Source: an uncultured Ruminococcus sp.
GTDB taxonomy: Bacteria > Bacillota > Clostridia > Oscillospirales > Ruminococcaceae
Direction of reading: 5' to 3'
NCBI GenBank assembly: GCA_946188175.1
Contig: CAMHUJ010000084.1
Span: forward strand, 1-7,188
Length of the DNA stretch: 7,188 nucleotides
The notes under the pieces are model-generated. The model saw nothing but the letters and a program-made list of their open reading frames with translations, was not told the origin of the DNA and did no database searches. The translations under genes and the position numbers were made by a program. Position 1 is the stretch's first letter; each line of letters starts with the position of its first letter. Positions 1 to 7,084 of this stretch are shown in pieces.

Positions 1-521
1 ATGTCCACAAGGTACAGAATTCCACTAAGGAATATGAGCACGCGATCCGCGAGATTCACAAGCGCGGCATCATGATCAACGGCAGTTTCGTCTTCGGGCT
101 CGACGGCGATACGCCGGAAACCTTCGACGCAACGGTAGACTGGATCGTCAAAAACCGCATCGAGACCGTCACCTCGCATATCCTGACGCCCTACCCCGGC
201 ACCGCGCTCTATGACAGAATGCACAGCGCCGGACGCATCACCTCGCATGACCTCTCGCTTTACAATACCGCGCATGTGGTATTCGAGCCGCAGGGCATGA
301 CCGCGGATGAGCTCTACAAAGGCTATCTGCATGTCTATGACAGCGTCTACAGCCTGAAAAATATCTATAAGCGGCTGCCGCAGACCAGATCGCAGCGGAT
401 GCCCTATCTGATCTTCAATCTGCTCTACCGCCGCTACGGCAAAATCACTGATATGATCTGCAAATTCATCACCTATCAGCGCATGGGCAAGATCGGTGAG
501 CAGCTCGCAAAATATATGTAA
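1..521 (+). CDS. Radical SAM protein, C-terminal part (B12-binding-domain type), 5' end outside window
   Basis: An open frame runs in from the left edge (first full codon at 3) and stops with TAA at 519-521, giving about 172 residues. What is visible is the end of a radical SAM TIM barrel followed by a C-terminal region. Recognisable elements are the segment INGSFVFGLDGDTPETFD, a later HILTPYPGTALYDRM, and HVVFEPQGMT. These are typical of the B12-binding-domain / DUF4070-like radical SAM proteins of anaerobes. The cobalamin-binding domain and the CxxxCxxC iron-sulfur motif would lie upstream and are not in the window, so neither can be confirmed. Such enzymes act in the cytoplasm and generate a 5'-deoxyadenosyl radical; the substrate cannot be inferred here. 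The next gene starts 14 nt downstream with a strong ribosome site, so the two are probably co-transcribed. The family call is good; the specific function is unknown. Confidence 0.85.
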   Translation, partial: VHKVQNSTKEYEHAIREIHKRGIMINGSFVFGLDGDTPETFDATVDWIVKNRIETVTSHILTPYPGTALYDRMHSAGRITSHDLSLYNTAHVVFEPQGMTADELYKGYLHVYDSVYSLKNIYKRLPQTRSQRMPYLIFNLLYRRYGKITDMICKFITYQRMGKIGEQLAKYM

Positions 522-535
522 GAAGGAGAATACGA

Positions 536-2118
536 ATGGACGAACATAATACAACTCACGTTGAAGAAGCGCTGACACCCCCGCAGCCGGACATTCCCGC
601 ACCTGCCGGTCAGTTTGTATATACACAGGCGGCAGCGCCGCGCATCTATCAACCGTATACAGCGAAAAAATGGGCTATCCTGCCGCATGACGCCGTCTTC
701 GCATGGCTCTCCTGCCTGCTCGGCTTCCTGCTGATGCGCTATGTCATTGTCTTCGCAGACGGCATCGTCACGACGCTCTGCTTCCTGCTGCTGTATGCAT
801 TCAGCACATTCTATATCCGGTTATCCGGCTGCAAGCCGAAGCCGGTGCACCGTCTCCTCGGCGCCGTAATCTGCATCTTCTCGCTGAGCTTTTCCATTAC
901 GGCATCCGCACTGGTGCACGGACTGACCTTCCTGTTTCTGATGCCTGCAATCGTCTGGCGGACGCATGCCGTCTGCGGCGGTGCCGGATTCGTCACACGG
1001 TATTTTCCGCTGGACCTCTGCGCCTCTATGATCGAAAAGCCGTTCCAGCATTTTACGGCGGGTCCGCAGGCAAGACAACCGTGCTCGGACTGCTTGTGAC
1101 AATTCCGCTGACGATTGTGGTCGGCGTGCTGCTGGCAAGCGCGGATTCCGGTATCGAAAAGCTGTTCGGACAGTTCGGAAACATGCTGACGGAAAACGCC
1201 GTCCAGCTGATCTTACAGCTGCTGTTCGGCATTCCCTGCGGCATCTGGCTGTTCGCAGCCCTCTACAGCGCTGCACAGCGCAAGCACAATGCGGAGCTGT
1301 TCCCTTCCGATGCGGTATATGCAAAAAAGCTCGACGGTCTGCGCTTCATCCCGAATCTCGGGCTCTATGCAGGCATCACGCCGATCTGCCTGCTGTATCT
1401 TGTATACGTGATCTCGCAGACGAACTATTTTCTCTCTGCATTCGCCGGAAAGCTCCCCGACGGCATGATCTATTCCGAATATGCGCGCCGCGGCTTCTTT
1501 GAACTCTGCGCGATCACGGTCATCAATCTGGCAGTCATTCTCGTACTGACTGGCTGCGCGAAAAAAGGCGGCGCAAACCGTCCGAAGGCACTGACCGTCT
1601 ATGCGGTGATCCTCTGCCTGTTCACGCTGTTCATCATCGCAACCGCACTTGCCAAAATGGTGCTCTATATCAGCGCCTACGGCATGACGCCGCTGCGTGT
1701 CTATACCACATGGTTTATGGTGCTGCTCACGATGGTATTTCTGGTACTGCTTGTGCGGCAGTTCACGGCAAAGCTGCCGACGGCAGCCGTCCTGACGGGC
1801 GTGTTCATCGTCATGCTCGGCGGACTCTGCTTCAGCCGTCCCGATGCACGCATTGCCGAATACAATATCCGCCGCTGGGAACAGGGCACGCTCAGTGAGC
1901 TGGATGTCAAAACACTCTGCGAGCTCTCAGACGATGCCTACAATGTCATGGCGCATTACCGTGAACTGCTCGTTCGCGCAGACAAATGGGATTATGTTGT
2001 CCGCGAAGGAAGATCGCGCGTAGACAATTACCGTGAACACAAGGACCTGAGCTGGAATTATTCCGCACAGCTTCTGATCCAGCAGCTTACGGCACTGCCG
2101 GTTGATCAGAGAGGATAA
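536..2118 (+). pseudogene. DUF4153/DUF4173-like polytopic membrane protein, split by a one-base frameshift
   Basis: The start ATG at 536 has AAGGAG at 523-528. This frame stops at 1097-1099, but hydrophobic coding sequence continues without a break in the -1 frame to TAA at 2116-2118. The true protein reads through FQHF in the first frame, with TTT at 1052-1054, and resumes as YGGSAGKTT in the second. Adding one T to the T run at 1051-1054 restores a single frame of about 527 residues, a normal length for this family. The restored product would have a Pro-rich soluble N-terminus of about 45 residues, some 10-11 membrane helices, and a soluble C-terminal tail containing ARIAEYNIRRW and LCELSDDAYN. 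That tail strongly resembles the end of DUF4153/DUF4173 proteins, whose function is not known to me. The frame upstream of 1050 that joins the second half is Arg-rich noise and is not coding. The split could be a real mutation, a sequencing or assembly error, or less likely recoding. Confidence 0.8.
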
Positions 2119-2229
2119 TCCCGCTCAATCCCAGTGCATCACTGACAGCCTTGCGGAATCTGCCGCAGAAATCCCCCGCAAAAACAAAAAACGTACATCA
2201 TCCTGGTATTGACACGAAAGGGAATCATT

Positions 2230-3054
2230 ATGAACCAAACAAATACAATGTCCAATCCGCCGCCTGCTCAACATGTGAAGCCGGCTCTTTCACAGCGGCG
2301 GAAGCGCGTGAGAGCAGTCAATATCGGCTGCGGCATCGCACTGTATCCGGTCCTGCTTTTCCTCATCGCCACAATCGGCATCACCTTAAAGCTGGCACTG
2401 CCGGTTCTGATCTTCGGTTTCGGCATCATTCCGTTCTTCTTCAAGCGCAGCGAAAAAACCGGAAAATGCCGCATTTCTCTGCTGATCTCACGCATCATCG
2501 GCATCACACTGACAGCCGCTGCACTCGCAGCACCGCTCATCTGCCTGAACTTTAAGCGGATGCCTTTATTATACCGTGCAAAGCAGTTTGTCTTTTCGCA
2601 AGGTGTCCGCAGCTCTCCCCTGACAGCCCATAGTATCCTGCCGGAGAAGCTCCCGTCCGTCTGTAAGGATTATTACTTCCGTACCGAGCCCTGTATACCT
2701 GCACAGGATTATGTGCCCAGCGCGTACTTCTTCATCCACACGGATCAGGAAACCCTGAAGCAGTATGCCGAAAAACTGGAAAACTACAAAGGCGTGACCT
2801 GCTATCAGAACCAGCCGCTTTCCGAAGCGGAATATGAGGAGAATCGTCAGTACTGTCAGCCGGATCAGCTCTACCAGCTGAACCGACCGTCTGCTCTGCC
2901 TTCCTTTGTATACGAGCAGCTGATTATCGCCGGATTCACTGACGATCTCAGCCATGCATACACCTATTTTCCGTCCAGACGCGCCGGACAGTGGTATATC
3001 GGCAGCGGTGCACTCATCAACTATGAAACCGGACTCTATCTCGTCTGGATCTGA
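2230..3054 (+). CDS. Hypothetical membrane protein with three N-terminal helices and an exported C-terminal domain
   Basis: This 274-residue protein belongs to no family I recognise. I chose ATG 2230 because AAGGG at 2218-2222 lies 7 nt upstream. A TTG at 2209 would add seven residues but lacks a good ribosome site. Residues 1-32 are polar with a basic patch (SQRRKRVR, 21-28), followed by hydrophobic segments at about 33-51, 53-71 and 83-107. The remaining roughly 165 residues are soluble, rich in Tyr and Gln, and contain four cysteines (145, 155, 191, 209). With three helices and a cytoplasmic basic N-terminus, this domain should face outside, although that is inference. A stretch around 166-190 (YFFIHTDQETLKQYAEKLENYKG) looks like a strand followed by a helix. 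The gene starts 111 nt after the DUF4153/DUF4173-like gene and ends 12 nt before the next, so it is at least co-transcribed with the genes that follow. It could be a sensory or cell-wall-associated protein, but nothing shows which. Confidence 0.8.
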   Translation: MNQTNTMSNPPPAQHVKPALSQRRKRVRAVNIGCGIALYPVLLFLIATIGITLKLALPVLIFGFGIIPFFFKRSEKTGKCRISLLISRIIGITLTAAALAAPLICLNFKRMPLLYRAKQFVFSQGVRSSPLTAHSILPEKLPSVCKDYYFRTEPCIPAQDYVPSAYFFIHTDQETLKQYAEKLENYKGVTCYQNQPLSEAEYEENRQYCQPDQLYQLNRPSALPSFVYEQLIIAGFTDDLSHAYTYFPSRRAGQWYIGSGALINYETGLYLVWI

Positions 3055-3066
3055 AAGGAGTCAATC

Positions 3067-3441
3067 ATGATCAACAAAAAAATCATCTTCCTCACCGCCG
3101 CAGGCATCCTGCTGTTTGACGGCTATGTCCTTGCACTTGCGCGCATCCGTGCCAATGATTCAAACGGCGGAATGCCGTCAGTCGCACTGAACGATTATCA
3201 GACCGCGCCCAATACTGTCATATCCGTGAATGACATCTGCTGCTATGAAAATATCCCGTGCATGTATATCACATCGGCGATCTGGCAGGACGGCGATCCG
3301 GATCTGCCGGTCATAACCGATGACGGGCAGGCGGTTCTCACCGGAAACAGATGCGGCGTCATGGAAGTGACAGTTGCTTCAAACCCTGAATGGATCATTC
3401 CGGAAAATACTGTCACCGTCACCGTGGAGATGCCTGCATGA
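3067..3441 (+). CDS. Small exported or membrane-anchored protein, possibly Ig-like (Big_2-like) fold
   Basis: This 124-residue protein has AAGGAG at 3055-3060, directly after the preceding stop codon and 6 nt before the ATG. The N-terminus (MINKK, then hydrophobic to about residue 25) is a signal peptide or single membrane anchor. No lipobox cysteine is visible there. The rest, about 35-124, looks beta-rich: an early ISVND strand, a Trp at 73 in AIWQDGDP, ITDDGQAVLTGNRCGVMEVTV at 83-103, and a final TVTVTVE strand. The pattern of a 'dGqavltg..cG..evtV' turn ending in alternating Val/Thr resembles bacterial Ig-like group 2 domains, but this is a pattern impression rather than a confirmed hit. 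Four cysteines (58, 59, 65, 96) lie in the exported part. The stop codon overlaps the start of the next gene (ATGA at 3438-3441), so expression of the two is coupled. The gene is real on coding and context grounds; its function is unknown. Confidence 0.75.
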   Translation: MINKKIIFLTAAGILLFDGYVLALARIRANDSNGGMPSVALNDYQTAPNTVISVNDICCYENIPCMYITSAIWQDGDPDLPVITDDGQAVLTGNRCGVMEVTVASNPEWIIPENTVTVTVEMPA

Positions 3442-3824
3442 ACCGCCGCATCCGCATCATCATGGGGATCGCATCGGCAATCCTCTTCGGCATCGAAATC
3501 CTGTTCGCGCACGGCTGGGTGCGCTTGCAGCTCGGCGACGTCCTCGTCGTCATTCTGATCTACACGATCTGCCGCACAGTCTCGCCGGAAAAGCCGCGGT
3601 ACGGTCTGCTGCTTCCGGTCTGCATCCTGCTGTTTGCATTCTGTGTGGAATTCTTGCAGCTCTGGGGCTTCTGCGACAAGATGCATATTACGAACCGGCT
3701 GCTGCGCATCATCATCGGCACGGGTTATTCCAATGCCGATATGCTGAGCTATACGCTCGGGATACTCCCCTGCGCCGCCTGCGAATACATCCTGCGGCAT
3801 CTGAAACAGAAACGCTCCGAATGA
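3438..3824 (+). CDS. DUF2809-family small integral membrane protein
   Basis: This is a 128-residue protein. The ATG at 3438 overlaps the previous stop as ATGA, and GGAG at 3426-3429 sits 8 nt upstream, so this start is preferred over in-frame codons further up (the frame is open from 3390). Hydrophobic segments lie at about 7-25, 33-49, 57-77 and 100-118. The order of motifs fits DUF2809: a helix, then a Gly-Asp (33-34) leading into a second helix (LQLGDVLVVILIYTICR), a membrane-embedded Glu/Gln pair in FCVEFLQLWG (E71, Q74), an Arg at 90, and GTGYSNADMLSYTLG (94-108) with its conserved Asp before the last helix. Length is normal for the family, which is uncharacterised. It is the last gene of the + strand group and is followed immediately by the shared terminator hairpin. 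Confidence 0.82.
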   Translation: MNRRIRIIMGIASAILFGIEILFAHGWVRLQLGDVLVVILIYTICRTVSPEKPRYGLLLPVCILLFAFCVEFLQLWGFCDKMHITNRLLRIIIGTGYSNADMLSYTLGILPCAACEYILRHLKQKRSE

Positions 3825-3825
3825 A

Positions 3826-3873
3826 AAAGCAGCCGTGAAACCGACGCAATTACGCCGGATTCGCGGCTGTTTT
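3826..3873. terminator. Bidirectional Rho-independent terminator between convergent genes
   Basis: CAGCCG (3830-3835) pairs with CGGCTG (3864-3869). The stem can extend outward through G3829-T3870 (a wobble in RNA) and the A run 3826-3828 against T 3871-3873. The 28-nt interior can form a weaker inner stem (CCG 3841-3843 with CGG 3856-3858). On the + strand the stem runs into TTTT. Read on the - strand, it is followed by CTTTTT (complement of 3825-3829 with flank). It lies 1 nt after the DUF2809 stop and 1 nt beyond the scpB stop, so it can end transcripts from both sides. Confidence 0.8.
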
Positions 3874-3874
3874 G

Positions 3875-4528
3875 TTATGACTGCGCATCTGTCTCCGCAT
3901 CCGGCTCCGGCGTCTCGACCGTTTCGAGATTGTCGAGCTCCGGCAGCGCATCCTCATATTCTTCGACCGTATCCTCGCCCTCGGCAGACTGCACCTCGAA
4001 AAGATCCTCTGTCTCACTGCCCGTCGGAAGCGGCGGCAGATCGGCAAGCGACTGCATCCCGAAGGTACGCAGGAAATGCGCCGTCGTGCGGTAGGTGACC
4101 GGTCTGCCCGGCACCTCGATGCGTCCGGCTTCCTCGAGCAGTCCGCGCTCGACCAGCGTATTCACGACCGAGCCGCTGTCCACGCCGCGCACGCGCTCGA
4201 CAAAGCCCTTTGTCACAGGCTGATTATAGGCGATGATCGTCAGCGCCTCCATAGCTGCATTCGAGAGCGGCGTATTCCGCTTGACCTCCAGCGCCGCACG
4301 GATTTCCTCCGCAAAATCGGCGCGCGTCGTGAGCTGCCAGCTTTCGCCGAGCGGCAGAAGCTGCAAGCCGCTGCCGGATTCCTCCAGCGCCGTCATCAGC
4401 GCACCGGCTGCCGCATGGATTTCCTCCGCGGTCATACCGAGCGCCTCCGCGATACGTTCGGTCTCCATGGGCTCGCCTGCCGCAAACAGCACCGCTTCCA
4501 GCGCCGCAACTTGATATTCCAGTTTCAT
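3875..4528 (-). CDS. scpB: Segregation and condensation protein B
   Basis: This 217-residue protein is the ScpB subunit of the bacterial SMC-ScpA-ScpB condensin, which compacts and segregates the chromosome by binding the ScpA kleisin as a dimer. An N-terminal winged-helix domain (about 5-75) contains ALEAVLFAAGEP, and a second one (about 86-160) contains ALTIIAYNQPVTK (95-107), RGVDSG (114-119), VERGLLEEAGR, PGRPVTYRTT (140-149) and FLRTFG. These are the family's most conserved blocks, followed by the usual LADLPPLP. The last 45 or so residues form a strongly acidic, low-complexity tail (many Glu/Asp), which is common but variable in ScpB. The start at 4528 is supported by AAAGGA (complement of 4536-4541), 7 nt upstream and overlapping the murF stop codon. 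The gene is 11 nt behind murF, so it is probably in the same transcript. Its usual partner scpA is not in the window. Confidence 0.95.
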   Translation of the reverse strand: MKLEYQVAALEAVLFAAGEPMETERIAEALGMTAEEIHAAAGALMTALEESGSGLQLLPLGESWQLTTRADFAEEIRAALEVKRNTPLSNAAMEALTIIAYNQPVTKGFVERVRGVDSGSVVNTLVERGLLEEAGRIEVPGRPVTYRTTAHFLRTFGMQSLADLPPLPTGSETEDLFEVQSAEGEDTVEEYEDALPELDNLETVETPEPDAETDAQS

Positions 4529-4539
4529 ATTACCGTCCT

Positions 4540-5973
4540 TTATTCGCCGCGCAGCATCGCTTCGAGTGCTTCATCCGCACGCTCCATATGCATCCCGCGC
4601 GAGCCCTTCACAAGCACGCAAATCTTCGTATCACCGAGCGTTTTGATATAAGAGAGCATCGCCGGAATCAAATCCTCCTGCGCAGCAAATGCCGCATTCT
4701 CCGCGCCGTAGCCCGCTGCGAACGATACATAATCCGCGCCGCAGAAAAATGCCGCATCCGTGAGCTCTCTGCACAGCACACCGAGCTCGCGGTGACGGTC
4801 GGCGGCAAATTCACCGAGCTCATTCATATTGCCGAGCACCGCGATCTTTTTCGCATCGCCTGCAATGGTCTGCATCCCGCGGAGCGCAGCCGCCATTGCT
4901 TCGGGATTTGCATTGTAATAATCACGTATCACCGTGACATTTCCGTATTTCACACGTTCCGAGCGCATCGCTCCCGGCACAAAGCTGCCGAGCGCATCCG
5001 CACATTCGCTGAGCGTCATGCCGAGCAGCAGACCCGTATGCACCGCAAGCAGCGCATCGGTAACATTGTGCAGTCCGGTCATCGGGAGCACCGTCTCCGC
5101 GGTACTGCCGTCTTTCGTATACCGGAGCGTAAAGCGCGTATTTTCTGCACTTTCAACGATATTCTCTGCCAACAGTTCCGCATCGGGACTGCCGCAGCGC
5201 GCACTGTATACGACATTCGTTTTTGCACGCAGCTCCGCCATTTTGCCGTGCAGGAATTCGTCCTCCGCAGGAACAATCAGCGTGCCGCCGCGTCCTGATT
5301 CCGGCATATTTTCGATCAGCTCGGTCTTTGCAAGGAAAATGTTTTCCTGCGAGCCGAGATTGCCGATATGCGCCGTGCCGATATTCGTGATGATCGCCAT
5401 ATCCGGCTCCGCAATATCCGACAAATGCAGAATTTCGCCCGCATGGTTCATGCCCATTTCGATGACGGCAACCTCCGTCTCCGGCGGCATATGCAGAATC
5501 GTATACGGCACGCCGACATGGTTGTTATGGTTGCCGGAAGTCGCGTAAGTACGGTATTTTGCAGCAAGCACATGCGCCGTCATATCCTTGACGGTCGTCT
5601 TGCCGCTGCTGCCCGTCACACCGATAACGCGCAAGCCGTTCTGCTTACAGGTACGAATACAGCTCTCCGCAAGATTGCCATAAGCGTCGCCGTCCGCAAT
5701 CAGATACGGCACGCCCGGATCCTCCGGCGGCTGCTCGGAAAGAATGCAGAGCACTGCGCCCTTTTCCGCCGCCTGCTTCGCATAGGCATTGCCGTTGAAA
5801 TTTTCACCTTTCAGCGCAATGAAGCAGTTGCCCTGCGCAATCGTCCGCGTATCCGTGCTGAAGCCGGAGACCGCCGCGTTCGGGTCAGGACAGTTTATGA
5901 GTTCTGCACGGATGCGCGACGCGATCTCGCCGAAGGTCATCCGTACATGCAGATCTTCCTGTAGCAGCGCCAT
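4540..5973 (-). CDS. murF: UDP-MurNAc-tripeptide:D-alanyl-D-alanine ligase
   Basis: This 477-residue enzyme, of normal length, adds D-Ala-D-Ala to the UDP-MurNAc-tripeptide with ATP, the last cytoplasmic step of the peptidoglycan precursor nucleotide pathway. The N-terminal substrate domain carries STDTR (39-43) and the GNCFIALKGENFNG stretch. The central ATPase domain has the P-loop VTGSSGKTT (119-127), SGNHNNHVG (146-154), EMGMNHAGE (172-180), NIGTAHIGNLGS (197-208) and AKTE (215-218). The C-terminal domain has YYNANPEAM (352-360), LGNMNELGE (380-388; usually LGDM, so Asp is replaced by Asn) and VKGSRGMHME. The start at 5973 has GGAGG (complement of 5980-5984) 6 nt upstream, inside the end of ddl; Met12 is a less likely alternative. 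The ddl stop is one base upstream (TGA-T-ATG), so translation of the two is very probably coupled. No key residue is missing. Confidence 0.96.
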   Translation of the reverse strand: MALLQEDLHVRMTFGEIASRIRAELINCPDPNAAVSGFSTDTRTIAQGNCFIALKGENFNGNAYAKQAAEKGAVLCILSEQPPEDPGVPYLIADGDAYGNLAESCIRTCKQNGLRVIGVTGSSGKTTVKDMTAHVLAAKYRTYATSGNHNNHVGVPYTILHMPPETEVAVIEMGMNHAGEILHLSDIAEPDMAIITNIGTAHIGNLGSQENIFLAKTELIENMPESGRGGTLIVPAEDEFLHGKMAELRAKTNVVYSARCGSPDAELLAENIVESAENTRFTLRYTKDGSTAETVLPMTGLHNVTDALLAVHTGLLLGMTLSECADALGSFVPGAMRSERVKYGNVTVIRDYYNANPEAMAAALRGMQTIAGDAKKIAVLGNMNELGEFAADRHRELGVLCRELTDAAFFCGADYVSFAAGYGAENAAFAAQEDLIPAMLSYIKTLGDTKICVLVKGSRGMHMERADEALEAMLRGE

Positions 5974-5974
5974 A

Positions 5975-7033
5975 TCAAGCCTCCGCCGCCAGCTCGATCA
6001 CGCGATCCAGCAGCGCTGCGAACGGCAGGCCGTCCGCGCCCCACATCTTCGGATACATCGAAATCGGCGTAAATCCGGGCAAAGTGTTGATCTCGTTGAA
6101 CACGATCTCATTCGTATCGCGCGTAACAAAGAAGTCCACGCGGGAAAGTCCCGAGCAACCGAGTGCCGTGAAAATCTTTACCGCCCATTCGCGCACCTGC
6201 GCATTCAGTTCCTCGCTGATCCGCGCCGGAATATATGCCTGCGAGGTCGAGGTCACATACTTGGTCTCATAATCGTAAAACTCCGCACCTGCGTCAATTT
6301 CACCTGCGGTTGCCGCCTTCGGGGAGTCATTGCCGAGCACCGCGACCTCAATCTCCCTGCCGTTGATGAACTCCTCGGCAAGGATTTTTTTGTCGTATTT
6401 GAATGCATTTTCCAGAGCAGGCAGCAGGTCGGCTTCGGTCTTGACCTTGGATACACCGACGGACGAGCCTGTGCTGCACGGCTTGATAAACACCGGAAAC
6501 GCAATATTCTCCATAATCAGGCGGCACATCGCCGCTGCATCCTTCTGAAAATCCGCTCTGCGCAGCGTCAGCCAGTTTGCCTGACGGACGCCGGTCGTTG
6601 CCGCGATCAGCTTCGTGACGGATTTATCCATGGATGCCGCCGCTGCACAGACATGGCAGCCGACATACGGTATGCCGGAAAGCTGGAACAGACCCTGAAT
6701 CGAGCCGTCCTCACCGTTTTCGCCGTGCAGGACAGGGACGATCACATCCACCGGAACGGTCTCGATGCCGTTCCCGCTGACGATGCAGAGCCCTGCGCCG
6801 CGCTCCGGCGAAAGGAATGCGGTGCAGTTTGCGGGATTCTGCTCCCACTTATCCTCCGCAATATCCTTATAATCTTCACCGCCGAACAGCAGCCATTTGC
6901 CCTCGAGCGTAATGCCGACCGGCAGGATTCTGCGGTTTTCCTTGTTCATGTTGCGAAGCACTGCCTCAGCCGAAACCAGCGAAACCGCGTGCTCCGGTGA
7001 TACACCGCCAAACAGTACCAGAACTGTCTGCAT
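5975..7033 (-). CDS. ddl: D-alanine--D-alanine ligase
   Basis: This 352-residue ATP-grasp enzyme joins two D-alanines in the cytoplasm to make the dipeptide that MurF, encoded next door, uses. Visible motifs are LFGGVSPEHAVSLVSA (7-22), VLHGENGEDGSIQGL (101-115), MDKSVTK (135-141), IKPCSTGSSVGVSKV (183-197), FYDYETKY (252-259), SRVDFF (297-302) and NEINTLPGFT (313-322). The omega-loop Tyr (Y259, equal to Tyr216 of E. coli DdlB) is present, along with the GSS serine. This argues for D-Ala-D-Ala rather than D-Ala-D-Lac (Phe or a VanA-type loop) or D-Ala-D-Ser specificity, although the 'HGENGEDGSIQGLFQLSGIPYVGC' region is also shared with Van ligases. One oddity is that the family's usual EHEVS is EHAVS here (Ala16); the first Glu (E14), which binds the substrate amino group, is kept. 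The start at 7033 has AAGAGG (complement of 7045-7050) 11 nt upstream, a slightly long spacing. Confidence 0.95.
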   Translation of the reverse strand: MQTVLVLFGGVSPEHAVSLVSAEAVLRNMNKENRRILPVGITLEGKWLLFGGEDYKDIAEDKWEQNPANCTAFLSPERGAGLCIVSGNGIETVPVDVIVPVLHGENGEDGSIQGLFQLSGIPYVGCHVCAAAASMDKSVTKLIAATTGVRQANWLTLRRADFQKDAAAMCRLIMENIAFPVFIKPCSTGSSVGVSKVKTEADLLPALENAFKYDKKILAEEFINGREIEVAVLGNDSPKAATAGEIDAGAEFYDYETKYVTSTSQAYIPARISEELNAQVREWAVKIFTALGCSGLSRVDFFVTRDTNEIVFNEINTLPGFTPISMYPKMWGADGLPFAALLDRVIELAAEA

Positions 7034-7043
7034 AAGAAAAATT

Positions 7044-7065
7044 ACCTCTTTTCATTGTTAGAGGT
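7044..7065 (-). promoter_or_regulatory. Inverted repeat overlapping the ddl ribosome binding site
   Basis: ACCTCT (7044-7049) and AGAGGT (7060-7065) are perfect 6-bp arms around a 10-nt loop. In the ddl mRNA (- strand) the 3' arm contains the AGAGG Shine-Dalgarno sequence and the 5' arm is its complement, so a folded leader would hide the ribosome site. Alternatively it is a binding palindrome for a protein. The structure is seen; the regulatory role is inference, and a 6-bp repeat can arise by chance. Confidence 0.35.
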
Positions 7066-7084
7066 ATCCCCGATGAACTATAAT
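7055..7084 (+). promoter_or_regulatory. Possible sigma-70-type promoter pointing away from ddl
   Basis: A perfect TATAAT (7079-7084) lies 18 nt after TTGTTA (7055-7060, four of six matches to TTGACA) on the + strand. Transcription would run rightward into the palindrome cluster. On the - strand, the same place offers only a TATAGT without a good -35, so the true ddl promoter is not identified here. This is weak evidence based on short motifs. Confidence 0.25.

Noticed and set aside
703..1050. Open reading frame upstream of the second half of the DUF4153/DUF4173-like gene, giving a 471-residue protein starting at 703
   Set aside because: Its first 115 or so residues are Arg/Ala/His-rich and unlike a membrane protein, while the other frame gives clean hydrophobic helices. 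Only the part after about 1051 is real coding in this frame.
2152..2167. Small hairpin TGCGG/CCGCA after the frameshifted gene as a terminator
   Set aside because: The stem is only 5 bp and is followed by GAAATCC rather than a T run, so termination is not supported.
2209..2214. Perfect TTGACA as a -35 box before the 2230 gene
   Set aside because: No -10 box lies 16-18 nt downstream. The nearest TACAAT is 27 nt away, inside the coding sequence.
4588..5548. + strand open frames opposite murF
   Set aside because: Composition is that of antisense shadow (Arg/His/Ser-rich), with no ribosome site and full overlap of a certain gene.
5789..7000. Long + strand open frame (403 codons) opposite ddl and the end of murF
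   Set aside because: The translation is rich in Arg, Cys and His with no motif. It is the antisense shadow of GC-rich ddl/murF codons, and both of those genes have complete family motifs.
7053..7055. ATG on the - strand within the ddl leader as a leader peptide or alternative ddl start
   Set aside because: It is out of frame with ddl, lacks a ribosome site, and runs into the ddl gene without any recognisable peptide.
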